Source of the DNA: Agelaius tricolor | Lineage: Eukaryota; Chordata; Aves; Passeriformes; Icteridae | DNA: 64,000 nucleotides | NCBI GenBank assembly: GCA_023055355.1 | Contig: JALJCS010000004.1 | Coordinates: 27,618,744-27,682,743 of the forward strand | Direction: 5' to 3' | In this document: piece after piece, positions 1 through 11,613 of the stretch | Position numbering within the stretch: the first letter of the stretch is position 1 | How the letters are laid out: each line of letters opens with the position of its first letter | Position numbers and translations under genes: made by a program | Notes under the pieces: generated by a model | Told to the model about the DNA's origin: nothing | The model's input: the letters and a program-made list of their open reading frames with translations, nothing else | Database searches by the model: none

Positions 1-2427
1 TCCTGTAGTCTGCCAAGAAATCCAGCTGGTTAACCACCTTGTCTGTTTGTCAGTCCAGAGTTTTGAGACATGCTGCATGGTAAGGATTCCACTGAGTCAG
101 CTTTTTCAATGGAAAACTGTTTCACTGGAAAAAAATTAACAGATGTTAGTTGTAGCTGTCTCTTGCGTACATAGGCACATGGTCATGCTTCTTAACACTC
201 AGATTCAAAGGTATATTTTTTCAGATCTTGAGCAGGTCCTTGAGATTTTGGATTTATTGGGGAGCAGGGGTCCTGGGGGAGAGCAGTGGTCAGAAAGGGA
301 GATATGAGGACTTCTGTATTTTCAGTCTGCGCCCATTAGTGAGAATGCCGGAACAGGATCTATGTTGTGACACTGAACTTGTTAGTATACTCTTATTTGG
401 TTATAGTGCTTTTCCCTTCTTACATGATAGTTTTTTATTTAAGAACACAGCATTTCTTCTTCACATGCTGTACCTCTCCTCTGAATAAAAATGCCTTTAC
501 ATGTGGGAAATTTTTTTCATTTTGACAAGCATTTTGAAGTATCTAACTGATTCCACTTACCATTCATATATTCAAGTTTTAAGTACTTCATCATTGCTCA
601 GTAGTAGTACTTGTAGTTAATTGTCATAGCCCTGAGGAATGGGCTTTTAAAATACCTTAAGCATATTATTGTTAATAATTGTTTTGTTCATGTAGTGTAA
701 GTGGAATAAAACATGGTCACTCCCATGTAGTCACTATTTCCTGTTCAGGTGTCCATTAGGTTCTCATTCGTGAGAGCAGGATCTAGAGTGAATTGTTGTG
801 AACTACCTAAAATGTATTTTGCTAAAAAATTATTTCATAATCTTTGGAAAATTCCTGTGTATTTTAAGTACAATGATACAAATAGAATGTGTCATCAGTC
901 TGAGAATTCTGTCTCTCTTGCAGTGTTTCTTTTGAAGTATCCCCTAAAGTATGTAAAAAAACTATCAGCTTTTCCCCTCACTAAACTTACTGGATCTATC
1001 AAATGGGAGGATTTAGGAAGAGGGAGAAAGGTGTAGTAAAACTAAATGGAAATTGATTTATTCACTAGTCCCATTGGAAAGTATTGCCTCCTACTTTTAC
1101 ACAATTCTAAAATCTCATTTGTGGGTTTGTGTATTCGTGAGGATGTGGTAATTTTAGGTACATATTTCCTCCATTTTCCACTTTGAATAAGAGTTGTCTG
1201 TATGGTTTAATGTGACTAAATTCATACAAGCAGAGAAGAATGGTTTTGCCTGAGCTTTGATCAAGTCTTTTCCAGGACATTGAGAAATCAACATTATTTA
1301 TAAAACAAAAAGCAATTTAGTAATAAATTTTTTTTAGTGTCATTCCTAAGAGAATAGCAACAGGATATGAGGTATCGAAACTTTGTTTGAATGGATATGT
1401 CTGGCTGGTTTTGATATATTGGGCTAGTACTATGGATTTTTCTGATAAATGCATGAATCTCTTTTAGGATAATAAAGTTAAAACATGGCAAATACAGGCA
1501 ACCTCATGTATTATTAAATTATTTGAATGCAGAAGTTTCCTCTTACAACTTGCCAGTGAAAGAAAAAAATCAAAATAACAGCAAAACTGAAATTTCTATA
1601 TTAATACATTGCAGATCGATGTCTTCTCTTGACACTACTTGTATTATGTTGAAAGTCTAATTTTCTTACCCTTGTGGTAATAACTTTTCTGTTTTTTCAA
1701 AATAATGTTTTTATTTTGAAATATTTAATTGTAGGATGAATTTTCTTCTGAGACATGCATTTTGTGTAGATGTGTGAATACTCAATAGAGTAGTTAAAAT
1801 CTTAAAGGCTAGTGAAAGGACTTTCCAATGTATAGTCAATCCATATCACCCAGCTTATTGCTGGGAGTCAGATGCAGAAAATTCACTTAAACTATATATG
1901 TTTAGGAAATTTTCTGCCCAAAATTTCTTTGTTACATTGGTGTCTATCCAGAGTAATAAATAATTTCAAAAGTTAGAGAGAGATGAGTAACTTCCAGTTC
2001 AATTACCATATTCTCAGTCATATTAAAGATAAATAATGATTAAGACTTTGGTGTGTTGCAATGGTTTTACTTTCTATTGTAAAAATTATATGTTGACATT
2101 TCAGTTCAGAAGCTATTCCTTAATAAGTGCAATGCTATAGAATTATTCCTCTTGTGTGATTTTCATGTCTGCATTGTAATACTGATTAATCCAGTATTAA
2201 AAAGTACCCTTAGTATTGAGTACCTTGTTGTGCTTTGTGTGTGTCACTGGTCTTGCCATGAACTCTATCTGCAAAGCGCTCATTTCAGGATTGCTAGTCC
2301 ATGGGGGTTTTTTTCCATCTGTCCATGTGTTTTTTTTTCTTCCTCCACTTTCTAGAAAGTCACTTAAATATTGTAGTTTTTACTCTTGTAGAGAGGAGAG
2401 ATATGTTACAAGTAACTGTTTCTTTAG
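1..2427 (+). other. MPDZ: MPDZ intron, 3' portion (upstream end outside window)
   Basis: No coding exon was found here on either strand. The preceding coding part of PDZ11, which should contain an ADGRL/GDQI-type segment, is not recognisable, so the window opens inside an intron. The intron closes with a TTTCTTTAG acceptor at 2427. The short reading frames in this stretch look random and AT-driven. Confidence 0.75.
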
Positions 2428-2514
2428 TGTTCCTTAGGTACAGTAAGACTAGAGGTTGGAAGAATAAAAGCTGGGCCATTTCATTCTGAAAGGAGAACAT
2501 CCCAGAGCAGCCAG
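2428..2514 (+). CDS. MPDZ: MPDZ exon: end of PDZ11 and start of linker
   Basis: This exon of 29 codons begins and ends in phase 0, with acceptor TTTAG and donor GTATGT. The first dozen residues ([12 protein letters not shown]) match the closing beta strand of PDZ11. The rest, including a [11 protein letters not shown] stretch, opens a basic, Ser-rich linker. The reading is supported by similarity to vertebrate MPDZ and by phase agreement with the next exon. Confidence 0.93.
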
Positions 2515-5500
2515 GTATGTAACTATAAAACTGGTTAATTCAGGAGAAATAATGTTAAATAAAGAAAGAATAAAGATAATAAATAATGAAAAAATAAAGA
2601 ATAAAATAAAGAATAATGTTAAATAGAAAGATCGGTTTTATGATGACAATTATTTTTTACATGCCTGATCTGAGATGGAAAAATTTTGCAGCTCTTCAGT
2701 AGCCATTTTATGTTCAGTTTAGCAAATTGTATCTGTTATAGACAAGATCCAGCCAAAAATATAATCCAGAAATGACTTTGCTCCAGACTCCAGCTTGGAA
2801 GCATAGAGAACTCCAGTTCTAATCAATACCAGAAGAAGTTAGAATCAACTTTAAACCTGTCTGAGTAGTTGGCATGCAGTGGAGTATTGCTTCAGTAAGC
2901 ATAGGGAATTTCTCCATTCCTTGCATGTCCTTAGAAATCTTGCCTGCCAGAAGCAGGAAACATGTGCTCTTTCCATCAGACTTCTCTTACTTATTTTATT
3001 GTTGGTCTGATGGTGAATTGTTACAATCTCAAATCAATTCCTGTATTTGAAAGCATCTTCCATGGCATAACAGCTTGCACTGTGATTCTATCCAGTAGGA
3101 GCTATGGTTCTGAAAGCTCACAAATTACCTTAATAACTTCCCTTGATTGTGAACTGGGGATGAAAATTATCAAGTATTAAATATAAATAATTTTAAGACA
3201 TAATTAAAATTCAAGTGAGCAGTTTAGATAGGACTGACATTTTAGGCTATCTTCAGAATTAGTATTGTTAAGTAGTATGAAAACATGCAGACTCTGGCTG
3301 ATCTTATTCTAAGATGAAGTTCACAATGTTGAATGTTTTGAAAAGTGTGTCACAGTCAGTGGACTATTCTTACTAGGAACTATGTTGTTCCTTTACTTGC
3401 CCTTCAAGTGTAGTGAAAATCATCCTGGAAATTGTGCAGGTCAAGTGGAGTGGAGAGCCTAATCTTAGTTGCAGCTGGTGCAGTAGCTGAACGTTTGAAA
3501 GCCCTCATGAGGACGTACTGATATCTGTCTTTTGTATTCTGTCCTTACTGTGGTACTTGTAGCTAACTTGCAGTAGAAGATCTCTATAAGGTGATAGAAG
3601 GTGCAAATACCAGGACCTTGCTGGCCCTCAGAAGAAGCTTTTCAAAGATTTGCACGGGGTTGTAGAAGTACAATCTCTCTTGGTCTGATGATGCTTCAAA
3701 AAAGAGCTATCTACAGTGACCAAAAAATTTGTGTTGTTCTCTGACTCAGTTTTAACTGGGCACAGAAAAAATAAAATACTGCAGAAAATAAAATTAATAC
3801 AGTGAGTTAGAGTTTTACTTTTAGTACCTGGGTCAGTGAAGCTCATCTCTAATCCCACTCTAACATTGTGTGTAGGTCAGTGAAGGAAGTGGAAGTCTCT
3901 CATCATTCAGTTTCCCAGTGTCTGGGTCTGGTGCACCTGAGGTCTTTGAAAGTGGCCTAAAGAGGCATACCAGTAAGTTGTAGAGTTTTTTGGTGCTTTC
4001 AGTATTTTATATATGTGAACTGGTAGCCGAGATCTTTCTGTTAAAATGCTATAACTATGTGATGTGATGCTTAAATTTAGAACAAAGTTATTTCTGATCA
4101 TAGTATTGCTAGAAAATAGTGGTTTTTTTCTATTCCATTTGAGCTTAGCAGTCTTATTCCAAAAATTATTTAAATGGAGAAAATGATTGATTCTTTCACC
4201 TACTCTAGAAGTATTTCAATCCAGTTATTGCAATGATGGTCACTATCAAAATCAGATTAAAATGTATATAACAAACAAGCAGAAAGGTAGAATCATCATA
4301 GTGATTTGGATGACTTTATTGAAAAAGTTTTCTAGGAATGCTTGTTTAACTTTTTTTTAATCTATCTTAATTCATTTGACAGCAGCTTCTGAAATACAGG
4401 GACTAAGAACAGTTGAAATAAAAAAGGTAAGTTGTAGCTTGCAGTGGCATATATCAGGAATAGGTTGTAGATGTTTTCAGTAGGTGTCTTTACAGAATGA
4501 AGTAAGTCTAGGCCCATTCATTGTTTTAGGAAAGGAACAGGACATTAATTTGTCTGTCTTTTCAGTTTGGGACTGTACAATCTGCACTGCCTATATTTTT
4601 ATGTAAAGTAGTGTGACTTATGGTATCATGTTTTGTGAGTTGTGTTGAAAGTAAAAGAAGGAAGAGATACTGGGACCTAGTTTTATTGTTACCAGATTGA
4701 GTTAAATGCAGATTCTGTTGTGGTAAAGTCAGAGGAATTGTACCAAAGTTGGAAGGCTGTTTTTTGATATTTGATATTTTTCTTCACACATATTTTTAAT
4801 TAGTAGGCTCTTGCATGACAGCTGCCAGGTTTTCAAGTGTGAACTTCAGTCACCTTCATTATGCATGTGTGCTTAGTCACAAACTGCATCTTATTTTCCA
4901 AAATATTTATATGTTTTTGCTTGGCATCTAGTTCACTTGATTACACGGATTGTATTCAGTCATTCTTTTAATAGTAGAATCTGCAAATAGCAGTTTGCAA
5001 TAGCAATTTTTCCAGTGTAGTATTTGGGTGTGGTACAGGGTTTCACAGCTGGTTTCGCCCTTCAACATTTGGGCACTAGGGGGAGCATAAAGATTAATTC
5101 TAGTCTTCAGGAGATTCATAACAGGATATTCATATAGACCGTACTAAGGACAGCAATCCCAACTCGTTGGTTTTCCTTGCTCAGACCTCTGTGCTGACAT
5201 TAAGAGTCAGGTGCTGAATTCTGTAATTATTTAGTTTAGTTATGATAAAAAACACAACTAAATCAGCAAATTTCCTCCTACCACTGAGAGAAAGAAACAT
5301 CCATTCTGTTCTCTCTGCTTTCTTGAGGTAATGCAAAGTGTGTAATCTTTAAAACTGGCTTGACACAGGAATTCTAGTCTTCATAAAATAGGGAGTTTAG
5401 CCATCTTCTGAGGTAAGCCTGCCGTTCTGTGTTTTCTTTCCAGAAAAATCTAATCTTTTTTTCACTACTGTAACAGAACCCTACAGATTCACTAGGCGTG

Positions 5501-8500
5501 AGCATTGCTGGAGGTGTAGGAAGTCCTCTTGGAGATGTTCCCATATTTATTGCCATGATGCACCCGAATGGAGTTGCAGCTCAGACTCAGAAATTAAGAG
5601 TAAGTTAATTATTAAGAAGGCTGTAAAGATTGCATGGGTAATGTGATTACTCTAGACAGGCAGTAAACTAGCAGTTCAGTGATACAGTCATAAGTGCTTC
5701 TGGCTGTGGAAAGAATTCTTGCTGTTTGGATTGATGAAAAAGGAACTCAGATTGGTAGCATGGGAAAATGTAATTGCTGACATGTGCTAACTTAAGAAAG
5801 GAGGTTCTAAAGCAGTCTTGGATCTTAGAGCTAGTCAGCTTGTGAAAATTAAAAGCATAGAAAGTGGTACAGAAGGATGCATTCTATAAACAAGTGCCAT
5901 TGCTGAGTGTAGTGATCGTTCCTGCAAATGTAGGTGTGCAGTCTGCTTTATCTCTTGTGTTTCCTATGCTTAGGATAGAAAGAGTACATTTTAGGCTCTG
6001 AGTTAGAGTGAGAGATTTTTAAGCTGTATTTAAATGCATGCTGTATCCAATCTGCATCAAAAGTGGTTGAATTTGGCTCAAGTTTCTTAGAAAATTTTAT
6101 TTCAAGATGAAGTCAGACCAAATCTCTGATGATAATTTGCTACATCAGTCTGCCTGTCTTTAGGTGACATGCAAAATGCATCTCTGTTTTTTAACATATA
6201 TTTCTAGAGTTTTAGGATCAGTTCTGTAAAGCATCCGTATTTTTTACACTGATTACACTAAACCAGTGTAATTTGCCAATTCTAATGTTGAATTACCTGT
6301 CTTCATACTGGGCCATTCGTAGCTCTGCTGTTGTTTAAAGTGACAAATCTATGTAACTAAGTTAGATTTTCTACATTTTCTTCTGTAGGTTGGGGACAGG
6401 ATTGTTAGCATCTGTGGAACATCTACTGAGGGCATGACTCATTCCCAAGCTGTTAATATCTTAAAAAATGCTTCAGGCACTATTGAGTTGCAGGTAAAAA
6501 ATCCTCAGTGACATTTTGAATATTTTCTGAGTACTGTTTTGCCAGCTGCTACATTGAACTATTTTAGTGTCAGCATTCTTATGCCACTGATTTCCAACCT
6601 CTATTCCTAGGTTGTAGCTGGAGGAGAAGTGAGTGTCATAACTGGTCAGCAGCAGGATCCACCTACTCCCGGTCTTTCGTTTTCAGGACTAACTTCAACT
6701 GGCATTTTTCAGGATGATTTAGGGTCAGTAACTATAGAATGTACAGCCTCTGTAGCCTGTTACTTTAGATAATAATCAACCTATAAACCTTACAAATTCT
6801 ACCTAATAGTGGGTGGCATTTTTGGCTTAATCATGATTAACACATTTGTTATATCTAAGACCTGTGGGCCATAGGTCCTCTTCTGTGTTTTTCATTATGC
6901 AATTTGCTGTGCTGCAAATTTTTCGACTCTCTGTAGACTTGTTATGTGATCTGATTTCTTCTACAGCCTCTATTGTTTCACTGAGGCTGGGTAGCTAGGA
7001 TTAATTGATACGCCCAGAAATTCTCTTTCCACTGTTGTATCTGTGTTTCTGTATTGTGCTCTCTAGTGCTGGGCAATCAGGAGTCTCAGATATTTCTGGT
7101 ATACAAGGTATACTGCTCCTGTATTCTGCAAGGTGCATTATGTAAACAAGTTTTGTGTCAAACTCTGTCATAAATCTGAGGCACTTTTTCTTTTAGGAAA
7201 GGGGAAAGAGAAGAAGTATTCTTTAGCCACACATACCTACTTTGAAAAGTAGAATTCCAAAATTTCTTACTATCAAAATATATGTGGGGAAATACACCTA
7301 TAAATGATCTATATAATAAACACATATATACAAATACACAGTCATCTATTAGGAGAGAAGCAATTCAACCTTAATAGCGTAAACTATTTGAGCTTATTTT
7401 AGGCTTTACAGGCTTTTTAAAGTAGATGTTAGGGAATCTGGAGATACTGGTAATAACTCTCTAGTTCACCAGTAACCACTATTGGTGGCACATAGCAGCC
7501 ATAACTATGCCCTGAGCTGTGTATTTGAAATAGCTACTTTCTTATAATAATATGGGCATTAGTTAGTTTACAGAGTTTTACATTAACTGCAATAGCCCGT
7601 TCTTTATAACAAAAGTATTTGTAGTTTTAGTGGAAAGAAAAATATATTGGTTAGCTTAAAAGGAGTAATGTTTTTTGTTGAATATTAGATGTGTTAAATC
7701 TGAAGTTCAGACAAAATACTCTTTTCCCTTTTCTTAGACCTCCTCAGTACAAGACCATTACTCTGGACAGAGGACCAGATGGCCTTGGCTTCAGTATTGT
7801 GGGTGGCTATGGCAGTCCCCATGGAGACTTACCCATTTATGTGAAGACAGTGTTTGCAAAGGTAGGTGGAAATTTGTCCAATCAATCCATTTATTAGTTC
7901 ACTGCAGTTATTGTTCTAAATCTTGGCCTGGGTTTGCAATCAAAAGATTGTTACAGTTTCTCACAGCTTTCCCTCTTTAGTGCAAAGGCTGATGAAAATG
8001 TGCTTGCAAGCATTTGATGGCTGTAGTCTTCAAAAGATTGAGAATTTCCAAATAGACATGATTCAGCCCTATCATCAGAGTCTTGTCCACCTGTCGAGAC
8101 TTGAATTGTGTAATACTTAGGAAGAAAAGCTCCCTTGCCTTATATTTAGAGTGTGTTTACTTCAGGTAGTAGACGAAAGTGTTTTATTGAACTCAGACTG
8201 GACATTCAGAGAAGTTCAGATGCTGACCTGGATTTGATAATTTGGATGGCTCTAGGAAACAACAGAGAGTCAGAGAAAATTGGAATCATGAATGCTAAAT
8301 TTTTAAGGTATATGAAACTATAAAGCTGTCTTTTTCACCTGCACTTGGTGAAAAGTTCTGCAGGTCTTGAAAATGTTACTTTTATAATACTAGGGTTTAA
8401 ATCTTACACTAGCTGGAAAAACAGGGTTGAGGGAACCAAACAATCATGTAGTTCCAATTTCTAGATGTGGAACTTAGACTGGGAAGGGAGTATTGCAAAA

Positions 8501-8780
8501 TTGTCAGTCTTCTCAGCAATTGCTTCTGTCTGTATCCCTGAAAATGAAAAATATTGGAGGACTGTTTTCAGGACTGTGTGTCAGGGAGAAAAAGAAATGT
8601 GTGAGTCTGCAGTTACTTGTTTTATCATTCCAGGGTGCAGCAGCAGAAGATGGACGCCTCAAGAGGGGGGATCAAATCATTGCTGTGAATGGGCAGAGTT
8701 TAGAAGGGGTGACCCATGAGGAAGCAGTTGCTATTCTGAAAAGGACAAAAGGAACAGTCACTTTGACTGTGTTGTCATGA
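2428..8780 (+). CDS. MPDZ: MPDZ (MUPP1) 3' end: eight exons encoding the C-terminal 279 residues
   Basis: Spliced CDS: join(2428..2514, 3876..3972, 4383..4426, 5477..5599, 6389..6493, 6611..6723, 7738..7861, 8634..8780), 840 nt in frame with a TGA stop. MPDZ is a cytoplasmic scaffold with 13 PDZ domains that gathers membrane proteins at tight junctions and synapses; its N-terminal L27 domain, not in this window, binds PALS1. The visible part, numbered from the first residue seen, has the last strand of PDZ11 (1-12), a Ser-rich linker (13-66), PDZ12 (about 69-154) with a SLGV carboxylate loop at 81-84, a second linker, and PDZ13 (about 195-278) with GLGF at 205-208. Histidines at 135 and 259 sit at the alphaB1 position typical of class I PDZ domains, which bind S/T-X-hydrophobic C-termini. 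The protein ends one residue after PDZ13, as in known MPDZ. The paralogue PATJ has a similar tail, but the linker pattern and the last two PDZ domains fit MPDZ better from memory. No start codon lies in the window. Confidence 0.96.
3876..3972 (+). CDS. MPDZ: MPDZ exon: Ser/Gly-rich linker between PDZ11 and PDZ12
   Basis: This 97-nt exon starts in phase 0 and ends with one base of a split codon, between acceptor TGTAG and donor GTAAGT. It opens with [19 protein letters not shown], which aligns with the Ser-rich linker of MPDZ. Its second half is not clearly alignable to mammalian MPDZ from memory, as expected for a disordered spacer. Confidence 0.9.
4383..4426 (+). CDS. MPDZ: MPDZ micro-exon leading into PDZ12, with tandem CAGCAG acceptor
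   Basis: This 44-nt exon completes the split codon from the previous exon and encodes [14 protein letters not shown], the run into the first strand of PDZ12. The donor is GTAAGT in phase 0. The acceptor is the tandem CAGCAG at 4380-4385. Use of the second AG would start the exon at 4386, stay in frame and drop one alanine. Confidence 0.93.
5477..5599 (+). CDS. MPDZ: MPDZ exon: first half of PDZ12
   Basis: This exon of 41 codons, phase 0 at both ends, runs from acceptor AACAG to donor GTAAGT. It carries the carboxylate-binding loop SLGV, the [13 protein letters not shown] strand region and the AAQTQKLR turn that is continued by VGDRI in the next exon. Both boundaries fall at standard PDZ intron positions. 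Confidence 0.96.
6389..6493 (+). CDS. MPDZ: MPDZ exon: second half of PDZ12
   Basis: This exon of 35 codons, phase 0 at both ends, has acceptor CTGTAG and donor GTAAAA. It starts with [10 protein letters not shown], the conserved PDZ strand 4 and 5 region. It contains helix alphaB beginning THSQAV, whose histidine marks class I ligand specificity, and ends in the last strand (IELQ). Confidence 0.96.
6611..6723 (+). CDS. MPDZ: MPDZ exon: linker between PDZ12 and PDZ13
   Basis: This 113-nt exon starts in phase 0 and ends two bases into a Gly codon, from acceptor TCCTAG to donor GTCAGT. It begins VVAGGEVSV, finishing PDZ12, then gives a Gln-, Pro- and Ser-containing linker ending IFQDDLG. The upstream intron is only 117 nt, the shortest in this set. 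Confidence 0.95.
7738..7861 (+). CDS. MPDZ: MPDZ exon: first half of PDZ13
   Basis: This 124-nt exon starts with the third base of the split Gly codon and ends in phase 0, with acceptor TTCTTAG and donor GTAGGT. It carries the GLGF ligand loop and the [16 protein letters not shown] segment that is highly characteristic of the last PDZ domain of MPDZ and PATJ. Confidence 0.97.
8634..8780 (+). CDS. MPDZ: MPDZ terminal coding exon: second half of PDZ13 and stop
   Basis: This exon supplies 48 codons plus TGA, after the acceptor TTCCAG. It includes [17 protein letters not shown] (the PDZ core turn and strand), THEEAV at the start of helix alphaB with the class I histidine, and the end of the protein at TVLS. 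There is no extension beyond the PDZ fold, which agrees with known MPDZ proteins. Confidence 0.97.
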   Translation, partial: GAAAEDGRLKRGDQIIAVNGQSLEGVTHEEAVAILKRTKGTVTLTVLS

Positions 8781-9261
8781 ACTGGCTGCCTGACAGGCTA
8801 GGGTCAATAAGACAATATTGTTTACTTTCCACATAGTAAAGAGAATGGAAATGTTTGAGTAGTCTTCTTACTCTTTCAGCTTCACAGGACTGTGTTACAA
8901 CACTGAAGAAAAATAACATTTAACCATATTTTTGTATACATTAGAAGTACTTCTCTTCCTGTCAAACCACTGGAATGAAATTATGTTCACAATGGAAACA
9001 CATGGATATTTTTCCTGTTAGTAATTCACCACGAAAAAAATGTTGCCATTAATAACCACACAAGAAAGTTGAAAAGCAGAGGCTGTATATTTGAATAATG
9101 TTGGAAAAATGATAAATTCACCAAGTCAGCATGGAGGTTGCAGGTGTAGCAGTAGCCAGAAAACAGGAACAAGGTTAATGAAGAAAGAAAATATTACTAA
9201 ATCAGAGATTTGGGAGATAAGGGGAAATGTATGTAATCTGGAGACAGATGGTTAATAGACT

Positions 9262-9320
9262 AGATGGTTCTTTGGAACTAGACAATTTTTGAGATTCCTT
9301 TCAACCCAGACTGTCCAATG
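9262..9320 (+). mobile_element. CR1 LINE 3'-end relic in the MPDZ 3' UTR
   Basis: The sequence around GAGATTCCTTTCAACCCAGA resembles the conserved CR1 3' tail motif (actagatgatc...gaggtcc.ttccaaccc). It is short and diverged, so it is an old copy if the call is right. Confidence 0.45.
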
Positions 9321-9429
9321 ACCATATTATTTCACAATGCTCAATAGGAGAAACTAGTTTGGTGACCTGGGTGGATTTTTTTGCTTGCCTTTCTGTGTGT
9401 TTAAATTTTTCTAAGTCGTGGTGTATCTG

Positions 9430-9445
9430 AAAAAAAAAAAAAAAA
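9430..9445 (+). repeat. A16 homopolymer
   Basis: Sixteen consecutive A residues in the candidate MPDZ 3' UTR. Confidence 0.95.
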
Positions 9446-10176
9446 GAACACTGTGTTTCACTTGGCTTAGGTTTGAGGGTTTCATTATTTTGGTGTCAGG
9501 GAGGTGTGGTGGTGGTGGTGGTGATGGTTTTGTTTTTTGTTTCTTTGTTTTGTTTGTGGGTTTTGTGGGACTTGTGCTCAGGGCTGAAAAATCCATTACT
9601 AGTGGAAACTTCCTGGTGATTGAGAATGCCCAGCAACTGCAGTATTAGAAGAACTATATTTTTAAAGTAGGAATATTTTATAGTCCTTATGGGTGAAAAC
9701 AAATTTTCTAATATGAAGTTTTTTGTCTGTAAGCAAAGGTTGTCCTCTTCCAACATGCAACACCACATACAGGGTCAGTGCAGACATTTCTGCAAGCTGT
9801 TTGCTTCAGAGCCTTGAACAAACCTCTCAGAGCAGCTCTGCTTAGCTGCCAGCAGATGTCTAGATATTGCCAGTGTGGAAGGAGTTGACATTAATGGTGT
9901 TGCTGCCATTATCACTAGCAGCAAAGGTAGAGTCCTCCTTGAACTGAGGAGGCATACAGCCAGGAGTGATGGGTTGAGGTTGGGTAAAGACCTGAAAATG
10001 CCTCACAGTGGAGGTGAGTTGTAAGACAGTAGCGAGGGTTTGCATCAGTAATAAGCAGAAGAGGAGCTTTGACAGCTACAACTGTTATTTTGGGGATATT
10101 AATTTTAGAGGCACAGATAAAAGCATCTAATAAGTATAGTGCAACTGTGGAGCTTTCTTTGATCAGCAGCATGGTC

Positions 10177-10182
10177 AATAAA
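10177..10182 (+). promoter_or_regulatory. Candidate poly(A) signal AATAAA (proximal)
   Basis: A canonical hexamer lies about 1.4 kb after the MPDZ stop and is followed by a moderately T-rich segment. It could give a shorter 3' UTR. Confidence 0.35.
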
Positions 10183-10680
10183 TGCATCACTTTCTCATTA
10201 CTTAAACTTTATCTAAAAACTGCACTCAATGAAACACTTAGCTGATTGTAACCTGCCTGCCCTTGCCTGCCATGCTCTTAGGAATCTGGCAGATAAAGCA
10301 TGCTTCTCCCATGATTTATTTTCCTGCAGAAAAATTTAGCTGAGTCTTTTGAGAGAGGAAGATACCAGTCAAACTAGTATGCTGTTTAGCTGGAGGATGC
10401 TTTGTGTTAATTAACAAAAATGGAATTTTAGCAAGAAGGCCATTATTTTAACTATCACTTACGAGAAATATGAACTGAAAATGCAGGCAATGGTCAGGCC
10501 ATTATTAGGGGATAATACAAAAGACTAGCATTCATTTTAGTGGGTCACAAAAGCAGTATTAGGAGTGTCTGTCAAATAGTGTTAACAAATTGATAGCTAT
10601 GTGTAAGTGAATTAACAAAAAAACCCTGCTCTTTGTCTTTTTAACTATTCTAGAAGTTACATTGTGGTAGGCTAAGATGC

Positions 10681-10686
10681 AATAAA
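10681..10686 (+). promoter_or_regulatory. Candidate poly(A) signal AATAAA (middle)
   Basis: A canonical hexamer about 1.9 kb after the MPDZ stop, followed within 60 nt by a TGCTGTTATTG...TTTTGTAG T/G-rich stretch that could act as a downstream element. Confidence 0.4.
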
Positions 10687-10869
10687 CTAGATGGTGCCAT
10701 TGCTGGATGCTGCTGTTATTGAATTGCTTTTGTAGTTATTCCTTGCATAGAGTGAGAAATGCCTACATTAGAGTATGTAAAGTCACTTTAAATAGTATCT
10801 ATATTTGTAACAGAAGTAGTGTACAGCTATTTTGTTACTGCTCTTGTGTCACAATGGGGGATTTAAATT

Positions 10870-10875
10870 AATAAA
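10870..10875 (+). promoter_or_regulatory. Candidate poly(A) signal AATAAA (distal)
   Basis: A canonical hexamer about 2.1 kb after the MPDZ stop, with a TG/T-rich downstream segment within 45 nt. It is my preferred gene end, though this is not proven. Confidence 0.45.
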
Positions 10876-11457
10876 TTTCAAACTGTCATGATGAAGTGAA
10901 GTTCTGGCTTTTTTACTAGTTGCTTTACAATAGCATGTTTTTATTATTCATTCTGTTGCAAAAGATTAATTCAAATCAATTTAATAGTTTAAAAAAGGCA
11001 TTACTCTTGATGTAAACCTTAAAGCATCTTCTAAAAATTGATTTTTTTTTTTAAAGAAGTTATCTTCACTTGCAAACTCTTAGCAAATTCATGAAACTGT
11101 GAAGCTGTCTTGCTTTTTTGTAACAGACCGTTAATCATTGTTAAAAAAACCATTCCTTCAGGCATGGGATGTGCCATGAGGGACAAAAATAGTGGGCCAT
11201 GGAGCTTGGGGCTCAGAGAACGGGCTCTCCCCCAGGCCCCTTGCCAGGAAATTGTTGCATGACAACTGCTTAGTGGCTGCCATGCATCAGACCATGTAGT
11301 AATAGACTTTTCAAGCTTAGGATGTTTGGTTTTCTTTATCATTTCATATTCAATGCAACTTTCCAGTCACAGGAGTTAGTCCTCTAAGGTGCTAGATACT
11401 GTGGGCCAGTTCTGCCAAGTTTTATGGTTTTGGTTACGTTTTTTCCATGTCACCATG

Positions 11458-11535
11458 TTACAGGTTTGGAAGGGTCTGGCACCTTAAAGGCCCCATCCCA
11501 TTGTCTGGGCAGATACCCAGCCCTTTTTTTAAACT
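11458..11535 (-). mobile_element. CR1 LINE 3'-end relic
   Basis: On the + strand the segment GTTTGGAAGGGTCTGGCACC, followed by TTAAAGGCCCCATCCCA, resembles the reverse complement of an avian CR1 3' region (ggttggaagggaccttaaagatcat...). It is short and diverged. Confidence 0.45.
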
Positions 11536-11563
11536 CTCAACTATGTATTGCTGAGGGGTAATC

Positions 11564-11613
11564 AGAGTGGTATTAATGAAAAGCTCTTTAATTTTAGAGT
11601 GGTATTAATGAAA
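11564..11613 (+). repeat. 18-nt direct repeat, two copies
   Basis: AGAGTGGTATTAATGAAA occurs at 11,564-11,581 and again at 11,596-11,613, identical and offset by 32 nt. This looks like a small local duplication. Confidence 0.85.

Larger units (their letters stand above)
8781..10895 (+). other. MPDZ: Candidate MPDZ 3' UTR
   Basis: The stretch after the stop has no coding signal. It holds a (GGT)n patch near 9506-9524, an A16 run at 9430-9445, a CR1 relic near 9262-9320, and three canonical AATAAA hexamers at 10,177-10,182, 10,681-10,686 and 10,870-10,875. The last is followed by a TG/T-rich segment (TTCTGGCTTTTTT) that would suit the cleavage downstream element. The true 3' end cannot be fixed from sequence alone. 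Confidence 0.5.
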
